DNA of 64,000 nucleotides from assembly GCA_010015805.1 (NCBI GenBank), contig ML978123.1, forward strand, positions 310,001 through 374,000, written 5' to 3'. Below are positions 34,001 to 44,332 of this stretch, in pieces. Positions within the stretch are counted from its first letter, which is position 1; each line of letters opens with the position of its first letter. Below the pieces are notes generated by a model. The model was not told where the DNA came from. It searched no databases and saw nothing but the letters and a program-made list of their open reading frames with translations. A program made the translations under genes and the position numbers. This stretch comes from Rhizodiscina lignyota (lineage: Eukaryota; Ascomycota; Dothideomycetes; Aulographales; Rhizodiscinaceae).

Positions 34001-36052
34001 CTAATCCTTAGAGTCGTCATCATTCTCTTCCGGCTGTTGATGGTCCACCATCATCATGTGATCCTCCTGTTCGTCATCAATCTCAATCACCGTCTGATAC
34101 TCAGCCATCATCTCATCGTACTTCCTTTTCTTCGCGCTTCGAATGTATCGCATCATATGCTCTGGGATGCGAGTCAAGTGGGATACCCGCTCATAATATG
34201 CAATCTGCTCCACTGTCAGGTTCGGTGGCGGGTCATGTTCCGGCCAAACATATGGTATCGGAGGACCTGGGGGACCGACACCAGGTCCTTTAGATCCTGG
34301 TTGTCCTGGTATTCTCGGACGGTTTGCTTGAAGGAACCAATCCATCGATTCTTCAGCGGACATGAAATTGGGGGATTGGTCAGCGGACGGGACGAGTGTC
34401 CCCTCAGACTCGTCAGGATGTTTGTCTAGTTCGGCTTGAAGCATGGCGGTGAGTTTGGCATCGCTGACGTTAGAGAAATCGGCGCGCCCTTGCGGAAGAG
34501 GCCGAGCGAGATATTCTGCAAGCGTTCGTGGCACAGTGCCCGCCGACAGAGAACCGTGGGCATAGTTTGCCGCAGGCTCCCAACCATCCCAGAGCCATGC
34601 TGGTCGCTCTACACGAGCACTATGATTCGCCCGGATGTGCGCCGCCTGCTCCTGTGCATGGGTATGCCTGGCTGAGAAGTCGGTGTCTAATTTCAGCATT
34701 TTCAGCGGTGGCCAAAGATCACCTAAAATCGATCTTTGCGTTCTTGAATGGTACATGTCGTCTGGATTGATCGTTCCTGGAGCCGGTCGAAGCGGCGGCG
34801 CAGCCGTCCGCATTGGTTTGCTCTGCAAATCCGGCAACGAAGGATAGGATGTATAATCATCGATGCTCGGGGACCTTGAATTACGTCGTTCGTTCTCATT
34901 TCTGTGCTTTCGTGGTGACATACCATGTTCTTCCAGTTCCCTGTCATACTCCGCGATAATGGGCGCCATGTTCTCTGGAGTTACTGGCAGGTTCCTCCTT
35001 TGACATCGTTTTTCCAGCGCTGAACGTTTGCGCTGTCGCAACGTGAAGTCGTGAATATATACGCCGGCTACTTTGAGCTTTTCTCGGAGCTCGGCTTGCT
35101 TGTAGTAGAGCAGACAATACAGGAGGTTCTCACCATGGATTTCTCCAGGGTAGTTGGCGATGAGATCGTCTACGTCAAGATGTCTGGGATAGCTCTCACG
35201 CCTCGGGACGGGATCTACAGGAGAAGGTGTAGACCTAGATGATAATGATTTTGGGCTCTTCTCCGGTGAGGAAGCCTCGTCGTCGTAGTTGGAACTCTGG
35301 TCAAGAGTAAACGTTTGATTGCGAGTATTGAGGCGAGGAAGGTGATTGAATCTAGGTGCAGCACAGCCCTGAGCATTCAACATTGGATCGTTGTACATTG
35401 GTTGAGGTGCCAGACCTTCCCAATGATTCAGAATTCCATCTCTTGAATCAGGTTGGCTAGTATTGAAAAGCCACACAACAAAGTGTGGCCTGGACAAGTC
35501 GACTTGATTAGCCAATACTCGATCGTGGACGTACGCACGGTAGACTTTGTGACCATCAGGTGTTGATTCCTCCCAGGTGATAACCCCTAATGAAAATGCA
35601 GCAATGATTGATCGTTCCACCAGTTCAAGTAAGAGTATTAACGCCTGAACGCCCAAGCTAATTTCCTGGGTCAAGGCTGTATACTGTTCAGTAGCAACGA
35701 CGAAATCGATCTCTCCGTCAGCATTTGCTGAAGAGCTGAGGGAAAGTTGATAAGCATTGTTTTTGTACTCTTGACTGCGGTATAGATTCAGGAGATCCAT
35801 AAAGTTGGGAGCAATCCTACCGATGCTTGTGCATATGGGCTTCAGAGCAATTTCTAGCGCGTACAATCCACATAGTAAACCGTCCGATGGCGTGTATTGC
35901 GCGTGGTAATTGGCATTGATATAAGCAATCAAAGACCCGACATCGTTCACACGACCGCGTACCAGGATGGAACCCAACCTGGTAGGGCGGTCGATGATGT
36001 TCCGGTGCTCGACTGTGGTATAAAGAGTCGAGTTGTCGTATGTTGACATCAA
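34001..36052 (-). CDS. Large fungal protein with OTU-like Cys/His pattern and disordered C-terminus
   Basis: A single exon encodes 683 aa; the start could be either of the first two Met codons. The N-terminal 220 residues look globular and contain SDGLLCGLYALEIAL (Cys at about 61) and HFVVWLFNT...ILNHWEGL (His at about 210, followed by Trp). OTU-type cysteine proteases have a DG-X-C nucleophile motif and a late H followed by an aromatic, so the spacing and motifs are suggestive. The residue before Cys is Leu rather than the usual Asn/Asp-Cys context, so catalysis is uncertain. The rest is Pro/Ser/Arg-rich, with an IHGENLLYCLLYYKQAELREKL helix and an acidic C-terminus. The function is unknown. 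Confidence 0.75.
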   Translation of the reverse strand: MMSTYDNSTLYTTVEHRNIIDRPTRLGSILVRGRVNDVGSLIAYINANYHAQYTPSDGLLCGLYALEIALKPICTSIGRIAPNFMDLLNLYRSQEYKNNAYQLSLSSSANADGEIDFVVATEQYTALTQEISLGVQALILLLELVERSIIAAFSLGVITWEESTPDGHKVYRAYVHDRVLANQVDLSRPHFVVWLFNTSQPDSRDGILNHWEGLAPQPMYNDPMLNAQGCAAPRFNHLPRLNTRNQTFTLDQSSNYDDEASSPEKSPKSLSSRSTPSPVDPVPRRESYPRHLDVDDLIANYPGEIHGENLLYCLLYYKQAELREKLKVAGVYIHDFTLRQRKRSALEKRCQRRNLPVTPENMAPIIAEYDRELEEHGMSPRKHRNENERRNSRSPSIDDYTSYPSLPDLQSKPMRTAAPPLRPAPGTINPDDMYHSRTQRSILGDLWPPLKMLKLDTDFSARHTHAQEQAAHIRANHSARVERPAWLWDGWEPAANYAHGSLSAGTVPRTLAEYLARPLPQGRADFSNVSDAKLTAMLQAELDKHPDESEGTLVPSADQSPNFMSAEESMDWFLQANRPRIPGQPGSKGPGVGPPGPPIPYVWPEHDPPPNLTVEQIAYYERVSHLTRIPEHMMRYIRSAKKRKYDEMMAEYQTVIEIDDEQEDHMMMVDHQQPEENDDDSKD

Positions 36053-36540
36053 AATTAAGCTGTTTGTGTTTAGATTATGAGGGTTCAGACAACATCTGCG
36101 TTAGATGTGATAAGGTGAAGCGTGAATATTGGAAAAAACAAGACAGGAGGAGAGATGCGCGGCAAATGCAATCTATTCTGGCCAGACATGCTGTCCATGT
36201 GGTGAGTACATAAAGACATCCTTTGAGAAATCGATTTTTGTCGATTGCGAAAGCAACGCCTCCCAACAAAGCCATTAATCCGCCGCCTTTCTTTCAGTCA
36301 ATTGGATAACAATAGCATTGAGGCAGGAACGACAAAGCGGCCAACAAAGGCTGCTGGTCGAGCAGCTCCGTCTTTTGTTCTTTGTGTCTGTTTGAGATCA
36401 ATGCTCGGATGGCCTCGATATTGTCCAAATCAGTTGACCCCAGAGGAAGAGCGATTGGCACTTAGTGATTGCCTCTAGAGCAGTTACATAGCTAGCTTGC
36501 TAGTCGAGGATTGTATTCGTAGACGACGTCAGTGGCCAGA
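36053..36540. other. Intergenic region between the OTU-like and Scn1-like genes
   Basis: This 488-bp stretch should contain the promoter of the OTU-like gene and the 3' flank of the Scn1-like gene (both on the minus strand). No further feature was recognised. Confidence 0.45.
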
Positions 36541-37716
36541 TTAAGCTCCAAAGACAAATCGTTTCCAGTTTTGCCCCAGGCGAGCAACGCCGTCTTCGAG
36601 ATCCCAACCTTTAAGGTTGCAGACTAGACGCACTATTTCCTCTAGATGCTGGTCCATTCGAAGTCCGGCAGTATGAAGATCGCTTTCGATGAGTATCTTG
36701 TCGTCTGGTACTGCCAGTATGGCCGCCGCACCCTTGTCTGAAGAACCGGATGAAAAGTTGATCGCAGTGGAAAAAGAGAAGAATATGTCCACCGGAATTG
36801 AAGGATCAACATATTGCTTGATGGTGTCTGCAGGTCCGGAGTAGGAATGCATACACATTCGAGGGGGATACGGCTTAGGCTGCGCTCCGTCCGCTTCTTC
36901 AGACTCTGTATCTTCATCCAGATCAAAACCGTCTCGTAGTCGTTTACGTTGTCGTTTACTCAAGACTTTCAGCTCATGGCCCTTCCACGTCTCTCGGAGT
37001 GCTTCGAAGATGACACCATGAGCCGCGACCCCGTGGACTGACACTGCACGATTCAATTCACCAGCGAGTCTCAGTTGAGCTAGCAAGATTTTCTTCTGGT
37101 GATCCATGTGCACGCGGTACGGCGACAGTCGCCGACCTTCACGTCCTCCAGGGGTTAAAGAGTCGTCTCGCTGTTCGTGATGCTCCGGTAGCCATGCCTC
37201 CGGAATGCGAAAGGCCCTGTCCAGCCCAACCTCACCGACAAGGGCGAAAGGAAACCTAAGCAGATGTTCCTTTGTCTCATTTAAAAAAGCGCTTAAGGGT
37301 CGCGGGTCTGGAAGAGACCGAAGAAATTCGCGGTCCTCCGACTTCGGCGTTAGAACAGCCCGGTAGTGGAGCACCTTAGCCTCTTCATCGAATGCGCCTG
37401 CGTCTCCAGACGCACTATCGTCGAAGATTTGGTGCGAAAACCACGGATGCCATCCAAATGATGGCACAAGCTTCTCTTTGTTCTCGTCTCTTTGCTCATT
37501 TTGAGCGAGTCCACTAGCGGTAACACCTAGCCTCTCAGCAACATCAATGACAAGCTGTTGGTCTTGTGCACGTGTTGCCATAACCGTGAGCGTTCGTGCT
37601 TTCATCTTCGGTATTTCTTCGATCGATGCCATTGTATCTGTCGGATGGCAATGGGCGTCGTAGACGCCGAGGTGCCATGGGAACGCTCCATTTGCATCCT
37701 GATCGACTTGCGCCAT
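36541..37716 (-). CDS. Scn1-like TatD-family metal-dependent hydrolase
   Basis: A single exon encodes 391 aa from the ATG at 37716. An upstream in-frame ATG exists, but MAQVDQD is the natural start. The N-terminal VYDAHCHPTD carries the first HxH metal ligands of TatD hydrolases. FGWHPWFSHQI, LVGEVGLDRAF (Glu ligand), SVHGVAAHGVIFEAL (His ligand) and MCMHSYSGPADTIKQY follow in family order. The late DDKILIESDLHTAG supplies the terminal Asp. TatD proteins are deoxyribonuclease-like hydrolases. Fission yeast Scn1 was found as a Cut9-interacting protein. A charged insert (LSKRQRKRLRDGFDLDEDTESEEA) is unusual and may be a localisation signal. Confidence 0.88.
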   Translation of the reverse strand: MAQVDQDANGAFPWHLGVYDAHCHPTDTMASIEEIPKMKARTLTVMATRAQDQQLVIDVAERLGVTASGLAQNEQRDENKEKLVPSFGWHPWFSHQIFDDSASGDAGAFDEEAKVLHYRAVLTPKSEDREFLRSLPDPRPLSAFLNETKEHLLRFPFALVGEVGLDRAFRIPEAWLPEHHEQRDDSLTPGGREGRRLSPYRVHMDHQKKILLAQLRLAGELNRAVSVHGVAAHGVIFEALRETWKGHELKVLSKRQRKRLRDGFDLDEDTESEEADGAQPKPYPPRMCMHSYSGPADTIKQYVDPSIPVDIFFSFSTAINFSSGSSDKGAAAILAVPDDKILIESDLHTAGLRMDQHLEEIVRLVCNLKGWDLEDGVARLGQNWKRFVFGA

Positions 37717-38028
37717 TGTGTAAAGATCGACATTTCTCACAACAGAGTCGGGAGGAGGCTGAAGGTGAAAAGATTAATATTTCACGATGCATCTTGTATG
37801 AACTTGAAATGCAGGATCCAGATTACATAAGGCAGGCAGGGTGCTTGGTACCCTAACCCTAACACGTCCATGTGATGTTGCATGTGATTGTTGGGACCGA
37901 GTATGTTAAGCTTTGCCTCTCCCCACAGCCGTCTCCGCGCTTGTGTAACTTGCTCTCAAGAGCTGTTCTTCTGAAACATTGATTATCATGTCATATCTTT
38001 CGCCGTCTTGTCCTCTCAAACGGGCGAG
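37717..38028. promoter_or_regulatory. Divergent promoter region with telomere-like dyad
   Basis: This 312-bp region lies between the divergent starts at 37716 and 38029. It contains CCCTAACCCTAAC at about 37851-37863, two copies of the vertebrate/fungal telomere unit. In fungal promoters such TTAGGG-type sites can bind Tbf1-like factors; here that is only a possibility. Confidence 0.4.
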
Positions 38029-38784
38029 ATGTTCAATCCGATCTATCTCCTCGGCCCTCTGGTAATCCTCATCGTATCTATACCTCTTGCCCTCTTCGCA
38101 GTTATTACCACCAGTCTCGCAGTTACTGCGCTGACGGTACGCGTCTCCATCGTATACATCGAGCTTGGCATAGCAGTCGCTCAGAGCTGGCTCTTCTCCA
38201 AGTCCCATAAGAACTCTCCGCAGACGAAGCCTGTTATGCTCCGAAATCCTGCGAGCCCTCAACGACATCGACGGCAGAGACATAGTGCAGCCAGCAGCAC
38301 TGCATCCTCGCAAGACCTCACGATTCCACAAAAAGCGCCCGCAAAGAGCGACAGTTGGGCATCGCTGGTAGGCACAAGCGTGGAGAACAGGGACTACGAA
38401 GGCGTGGGGGGATGGCGTCTCACTGGAGATGGAGAAGATGACGAGCTGTGGATTGGAATGAACTCAAGGCTAGAACTACCTGCAGCGGTCGGTGAGAGGC
38501 AATTCAGACATCGCCGTAGTCTCACGGGCACCAGCCAGCGCTTCAACTGGTCGCCAGAGATGCGTATGAGTCCTGTTCAAAGTCGCGCAAGGACTCCTAG
38601 CGTGACCGCAGATCAAGGCCCAGAGTACTTTGACTTTCCACCGCAAGGCCGAAAGACTGAAGGCTCATCTACAATGAAGCCGAGGGAGGGACCTCGAAGA
38701 AAAAGCTTGAGTGGGTCAAGCACTTCCTCGGCGAGTTCAGGGAGAGCGTCGCGGACGACCATCAAGCAGACAAGTTTCGGGTGA
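38029..38784 (+). CDS. Single-TM fungal protein with Ser/Arg-rich tail
   Basis: A single exon encodes 251 aa from the ATG of MFNPIYLLGPLVILIVSIP. Upstream in-frame sequence is open but lacks an ATG. The N-terminus is one long hydrophobic region (about residues 1-55, possibly two helices) with very short lumenal or cytosolic ends. The rest is hydrophilic, rich in Ser, Arg and Pro, and contains SDSWASLVGTSVENRDYEGVGGWR and repeated RRSL-type basophilic phosphorylation-like motifs. No enzymatic domain is recognised. The pattern resembles conserved but uncharacterised ascomycete membrane proteins. Confidence 0.75.
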   Translation: MFNPIYLLGPLVILIVSIPLALFAVITTSLAVTALTVRVSIVYIELGIAVAQSWLFSKSHKNSPQTKPVMLRNPASPQRHRRQRHSAASSTASSQDLTIPQKAPAKSDSWASLVGTSVENRDYEGVGGWRLTGDGEDDELWIGMNSRLELPAAVGERQFRHRRSLTGTSQRFNWSPEMRMSPVQSRARTPSVTADQGPEYFDFPPQGRKTEGSSTMKPREGPRRKSLSGSSTSSASSGRASRTTIKQTSFG

Positions 38785-39578
38785 AAGACAAAAGGCTGAG
38801 GGTAAGGGTTATAATTATAATGAGAAGCAGGCGAAGCGAACTTACCAATAGAACTTCTCGTAAAGAGACACCGAAATAAATCCATGTCAGCTGAGTCTAG
38901 AGTTTCGCAGAGCTCGAGCGAGGCTTGTATGCCATTGGGCTGCTCGATAGCAACAAGTGAACACTGAGCAGGGGTTCTCTTAACCTGAAGCCTACAGTAA
39001 CATCAGCGACTTGCGTCTGATAAACGTATTTGGCGTTCTTGAATAGTCCGCCTCGTGCTTGTCCCTCAAGCTAGCTGCGACGTGCAGCCTCTCAATCCAA
39101 GCGGCACACTTCCTACCCTATCTGCAGTTACACGTGCATTCCACTTACGATTTTGCATGTGTTCACCGTCAATTCCACCTTAAAACTCTCCGATATTGCG
39201 AGGAAGCGGCACCTTTCCTCGGCACGTCCCAAAGAGGAATGGTTCGGCGATGGTCTGATGCTTCCGACCACTCGGCTGCTGACGATTTTCACTTCCTGCG
39301 CACTCCACACCTTGGAGTTTGCCAAATGGTTTGCAGCTATAGTAGCATACAAGTTGCGCTGTCGTCATGGCTTGCGCACCTTCCCATTCTAGCGCTGCAA
39401 TGCTCGAGGTCGTCATGGTGTGGACCTCATTCCTCCGATACATACACTAGGTAGGCACGAACGCACCATGCTGGCTGCATCGCGACTTAAAGGCAGACAT
39501 GTGCCGCTGGCGAACTCTGTAGGCGGGATGGCTCTCGTAATTTTGCTCTCTTAACTGGTCGCTCCCCCCAGCTTCACA
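38785..39578. other. Intergenic region upstream of the carboxylesterase
   Basis: This 794-bp stretch should include the esterase promoter. Open frames on both strands at 39060-39450 overlap each other and lack family signals. No gene was called. Confidence 0.45.
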
Positions 39579-41313
39579 ATGTTTTCTCGTTTCCTTTCCT
39601 TCTGCATTGCACTCTCAGTGATCCAACTGAGCAATGCATGGCCTCGAGAGCGAGATGGTCCCCCAACAGTCGAAATAGCGGGAGGGACAGTGGTCGGAAC
39701 GACGACTAATGTAACAGGCGCGGCAGTCAAAGTCAACAAATACCTCGGGGTCCCGTATGCGGCCTCACCGCCTGAACGGTTCTCTCCACCTCAGCCAGTT
39801 CCCAAAGGTGGGAAGCATACTCAGATCAATGCTACAGAGCTTCCGCCGTCATGTATACAGCAGTTCGTCTGTAAGTTAATCCAGTGTCTCTTGGACCTGG
39901 CTGATCATATGCTTTACGATAGATCCTGAGGCTGCACGCGAACTTTCAATTAAGGTGTGGGGGAGCCCGCCGCCGCCCTCTGAATCAGAAGATTGCTTGT
40001 ATCTAAACATATTCCAACCGGCCTCTCTACCGCCGTATGGAGGCAGGCCAGTTTTGTTCTGGATCTACGGTGGAAACTTCCAATTCGGATATAGCGGTCG
40101 GCCGACTTATGACGGCTCTGCGTTCGCGGCGTTTCAGGATGTCATTGTTGTAACGATTAATTACCGCGGCAATGGTACGGTAGAGAAATTCATCATACGT
40201 GACGAGAACTGACCAGTAATGTAGTATTTGGATTCCCGAATAGCCCACAGTTGGCGAATAACGCACAAAATCTGGGCTTTTTGGACCAACGCATGGCCCT
40301 CTCATGGGTGCAAGAGAATATTGCGCGCTTCGGAGGTACGGCGAGATTCAATCAGTTTCCACATTCGATCAACTAATATTCGTGAAGGCGATCCGAAGAA
40401 AGTTACCATCTTTGGAGAATCAGCTGGTGGCTACAGTGTTAAGCAGCTCGTCATGTTGCCGCCGAAGCAAATCCCCTTCCGTGCTGCTACAATGGAATCA
40501 GAAGCAGCGATGTTCTCCAACGGTGCCCAAAACTGGGAGGCCCTTATGACCAAGCTTAACTGCACTGGTTCAGACCCTCTGTCTTGTGCTCGTGCTGTTA
40601 ATGCTAGCACTATCAAATCTATCATCGAACATGGTGCCCTTTCTTTTGGGCCTGTCATCGACAATATCACGCGAGGCGCTGATTTTGCGACGGCTATGAA
40701 GAGCGGTACGGCGGCGAAAATCCCGATTCTCATTGGCACGAATGCGAATGAAGGATCAGCTTTTGCACTGCAAGATGGCGGTAATCTGACTAAATTCTTC
40801 GACTCGGCTTTTGGGGGTCAAAACGCATTTACCGATGCTCTCACCGCGGCATATCCACGCTCTGAATACCCGACAGACACCGATATCTTAGCGCAGATCA
40901 TTACAGAGCTTACCTTTCAGTGTGCTGCTGCAACCATTGCTAATCTCACCGCTGCCCAGGGTCTGCCAGTGTATCGATACTTTTATAATGGGTCGTTCCC
41001 GAATCTTCAACCTTTTCCAGGCGCAGGAGTATATCACAGTAGCGAGATTCCGGAAGTGTTTGGGACATATAATGAGTATAATGCAACGAGACAGCAGGCA
41101 CTTGTGAGCGCATATATGAACACAGCATGGGCAAATTTTGCAAAAGATCCGTTTGCCCGACCACAATGGAACTGGGCGAAAGTCGGTTCTGGCATTAAGG
41201 ATGTTCTGACGCTGCAAACTGACGGACATGGAGGAGGGCCGATACTCCCAGCAAGTGAGTTAGACTTCAGATGTCCACTTTATACGGCTCTGTATACTGT
41301 AACGGGACTGTAA
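39579..41313 (+). CDS. Secreted type-B carboxylesterase/lipase
   Basis: Four exons (39579-39870, 39923-40174, 40225-40335, 40388-41313) are separated by introns of 52, 50 and 52 nt, giving about 526 aa. A signal peptide (FLSFCIALSVIQLSNA) precedes the mature protein. Family landmarks in order are KYLGVPYAASPPERFSPPQP, SEDCLYLNIFQP, VLFWIYGGNFQFGY (oxyanion-hole glycines), and the nucleophile elbow GESAGGYS (Ser). The late VYHSSEIPEVFG holds the catalytic His. Several NxT/S sequons support secretion. Splices restore QQFVYPEAAREL, RGNVFGFPNSP and IARFGGDPKKV. It hydrolyses carboxylic esters; the natural substrate cannot be deduced. Confidence 0.92.
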
Positions 41314-41395
41314 CTACGACATATGTACCATACAGTGCAACTGTTAATAGATATTCCTCAGCTTGAGCATGCCTGTTAATTACCCTTACTAGTCA

Positions 41396-42550
41396 CTAGT
41401 GTATCTTCAGGTTTGGGTATGGCCTTTCAGCTCTACCCGGTAGCAGTTCATTGACCAGGAATTCCCGAAAAGTTGTTGGCTTGAAGCCCGGATACAGCTC
41501 CCTCGCATCCAAGTAGCCCAGATACTTCGCATTCTCCAGGGTATTGTCCCTGCGGAAAAACTTCGAGTTTGCGTACTCGGAGCCGTGCAGCATTATGCTT
41601 GTTAGCCGCATCCCCTCCGAACTGGTGTCTTCCTCGAACGCCTTCCTCGCTGCTGCTAGCTGTGGTTTGAACTCTTCTTCAGATACCTGGGCACTGAATT
41701 AGCCTAGTTCAAGCATAGTCATCAAAGATCTGGAAGAACGAACATGCTGCCTCTCAATCTTTTCTCCAGAGACATCCTCCATCATATCGAAAATTTGATT
41801 TTGGCTCAGCTCATCGCTCCACGTAACAACTCTCTTATTCAAAGTCCTTGGGTCTTTGACAATCTCTGCAACAAATTTCCCAATATCCGGCAAATGCGTC
41901 AACAAGTTCGGCGCATTCCCATCCCCAAAAAGATTTGCATTCGGCGCAAGCATCACATAGTCACTCTTCCCTGATGGCAGTGCCAGAACGCTCAAGATGT
42001 GCCAGAACCCGACGTCGATGATCGTGTACGGTAGATGATTCCGGAATATGCGATTGTTAATTTCTTCCTTTTGGTCGCGTAGGAGCATGATACCACCCGG
42101 CGGAACAATGGTCATGAAGCCGCATGGCACAAAACGTTTCACGCCCGCCGCAGCGGCAGCGTCGACGAGGTTGGCCTGGGCGAGTTGGGAGGCTGCATCG
42201 ATGGCGCTGATGACGACGTCAAAGCCTTTGACGAGGGATGTGAGTGTAGCCACATCAGCAGTCGAGTCACCGACAATGATTGGGACATTGCGAGATGCAA
42301 TGGCTTTTGTTGCAGGTTTCTCCAAGGAAGCCTCACGGATCAAGACCGAGACGTTCTGCCAAAGTTGTCAGGACGGCACATTGCAATGCTGCATTCAATC
42401 TCATTGCAGGTATATTGATAGAGAGGGTGGGCTTGAGGATAGAGAGGGTTGAGGAATACGTACGAGACTCTTATCTGCCAAAAGCCCGTTGAGAATAGAA
42501 CCTCCAGTTTCACCTGTGGCTCCAAGGAGAAGGACTTTCTGACGAGACAT
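41396..42550 (-). CDS. NmrA-like NAD(P)-binding (isoflavone reductase-type) protein
   Basis: Three exons (42550-42464, 42355-41744, 41686-41396) are separated by introns of 108 and 57 nt, giving 329 aa. The N-terminus is KVLLLGATGETGGSIL, with a GxxGxxG dinucleotide-binding loop. The splice continues as NVSVLIREASLEKPATK. FDVVISAIDAASQLAQANLVDAAAAAGVKRFVPCGF is the classic NmrA/isoflavone reductase core. Such proteins are atypical SDRs, either reductases or redox sensors. The C-terminal exon, reached through a GTTCGT donor, has EGMRLTSIMLHGSEYANSKFF and completes the fold. It converges with the secreted esterase, so there is no shared promoter. Confidence 0.9.
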
Positions 42551-44332
42551 TGTGCTGGGAGGATGAAGCAATTTGACTTTAATATGAAATGCTTTGAATA
42601 TGGCTTAAATTCTAAATTGAGGTCGCTGGAGATAACTCGAAAAGTTGCCCCTTCGCCGCGATCCACGGCGTGGATCTGTTAAATAGTACTTTCATTTCCC
42701 CTCACTAATACATCGAGATCAGAAACTCAGCTTGAAGCTTCTACCACCGGATCAATTGAGATTGACTCGGACAGACCTGACTCACCTGAAACCTGAAAAG
42801 AGGACGAAATATGCTCCGTCGGTGAGGATGTTTTGCTATGCTCTCAATGCCTTCATAAAACGACGCCTCTCAGGAGCCTCAAAGGAAAGCCACTTTAAGC
42901 GACGTTCGGCGCTTCCGACAACTAAGTCTAAGCTATCGATAACAATATCGGCATTTGAGCACCAATGAGAGCAACTGAAGAGGTGAATGGCGTAATTGGC
43001 ATGCTTTTGAAGTGGATGGAGAAGCTTGTCCGATTCGGGGACGAGTTCGGCCGGAGCATTGATCCCTTTTCCTTCACAGCTGCTAGAGGCGTACCTCGCT
43101 AGTTGCACACATTTCCAGCCACGGGATTTAACGGCAAACCGAGATTTTGCTACCTTTGTGATGAAAATAGTATGTGCCTTGATGCTGCAACCCAAGTTTT
43201 GCTCCCTTCCGCCCCTACTGTACAACTTCGGACTACCAGAGCATTTGCCCCATCACCACAGCCTCAAACAGGACCAAAATAACCATCATCTTCCCAATCC
43301 CCGTTCCTAATCGTCTTCCCTTCCTATTTTCATTTTTCCTTGCCCGCATCGGCGCCAATGTAGTACTGTAAATCACGCCTGCTCCCACCGGATAGTACGC
43401 ATACGGCCTCCTGGCCATGACGCCCACTTGAAACTGTCTAGTCCGGACACAGCTCCAATATCCGTCCAACTACAGTAGTGAGAGGACCGTGAAATGTGTT
43501 CGGTGGGGTTAGATGTTCAAGCGGAGGCCACACAATGATGGTAGGAATTGTTTCGATGGGTCTGTTAGGTCCATCAGGGAATGATGCCGAGAACTGTGGC
43601 AGCTGGTCTTTCAGCTGAGGTGATGGAGGAGCTGGAGCCGGAATTGGAGTTGGAGTTGAAACTAGAGTCGGCGAAGGAGCGGGCGCAAGTAGTGTTACTT
43701 GAGGTTCGGCAGGGTCCCAGGTAAACATTGTAGAGTCTGAAGGCCACGCTCAGAAACAGGGTCTCTCCTTAAATATACGATGAAATACAGCACAGCAGTT
43801 TCTTGTCCCACTCAACGAGGTGTTCTATACCTTTAGTATCATGAAACAGCTTGATGAAGCACCAAAAATACGAAGTGAGGCGTGTCACTTCGTGTACGAA
43901 ATTAACGTCATGAACCCGCCCTTTGCCACCGGAACCTGCCATAGCGTATCAGTAGATATTAAAACTAATACTTGGATTAGCGGTGTTGTTCCAGTTTCAA
44001 AGGCCTCTACTCTCCGTAACGAAAAGTGGCCTGGGAATGGTATGCAAGAGATCAGTGAAGGAAATCAAAGTAAAGCTACTCATCCAAATGGCTTCATTCT
44101 AAACTCCATAAGTACAAAATCATCAACGACAACAAATGAAAAATTCTTAAGCAATGCAAACTTCAAGTTTCATTTCTCTAGGCGGGAAGTAACTCTTATG
44201 GCCAAGAGTGGAGAGGAATGCCCCGTTCGCTTCATCATCATTCCTCGTGCGCTCGTCAAAGCATTACTCATCGTCGCAGCTATCGAGTAAAGCAGGGTCG
44301 CAAAACGGTCTATAACTTTTGCCGGAATCCCT
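42551..44332. other. Long intergenic region with only unsupported small ORFs
   Basis: About 1.78 kb lies between the NmrA-like gene and eft2. Open frames occur on both strands, at 42836-43225 (minus), 43233-43469 (minus) and 43820-44290 (plus). None shows a family signal. A Pro-rich frame at 43438-43728 is listed separately as weak. Confidence 0.4.
43438..43728 (-). CDS. Possible small Pro-rich protein (weak)
   Basis: A 96-codon ATG-initiated frame begins MFTWDPAEPQVTLLAPAP and contains a Pro/Ala/Thr repeat-like stretch, then FSASFPDGPNRPIETIPTIIVWPPLE. The composition looks more protein-like than neighbouring frames. There is no homologue I recognise, no signal peptide, and no splice partner I could confirm. 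Confidence 0.25.
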   Translation of the reverse strand: MFTWDPAEPQVTLLAPAPSPTLVSTPTPIPAPAPPSPQLKDQLPQFSASFPDGPNRPIETIPTIIVWPPLEHLTPPNTFHGPLTTVVGRILELCPD

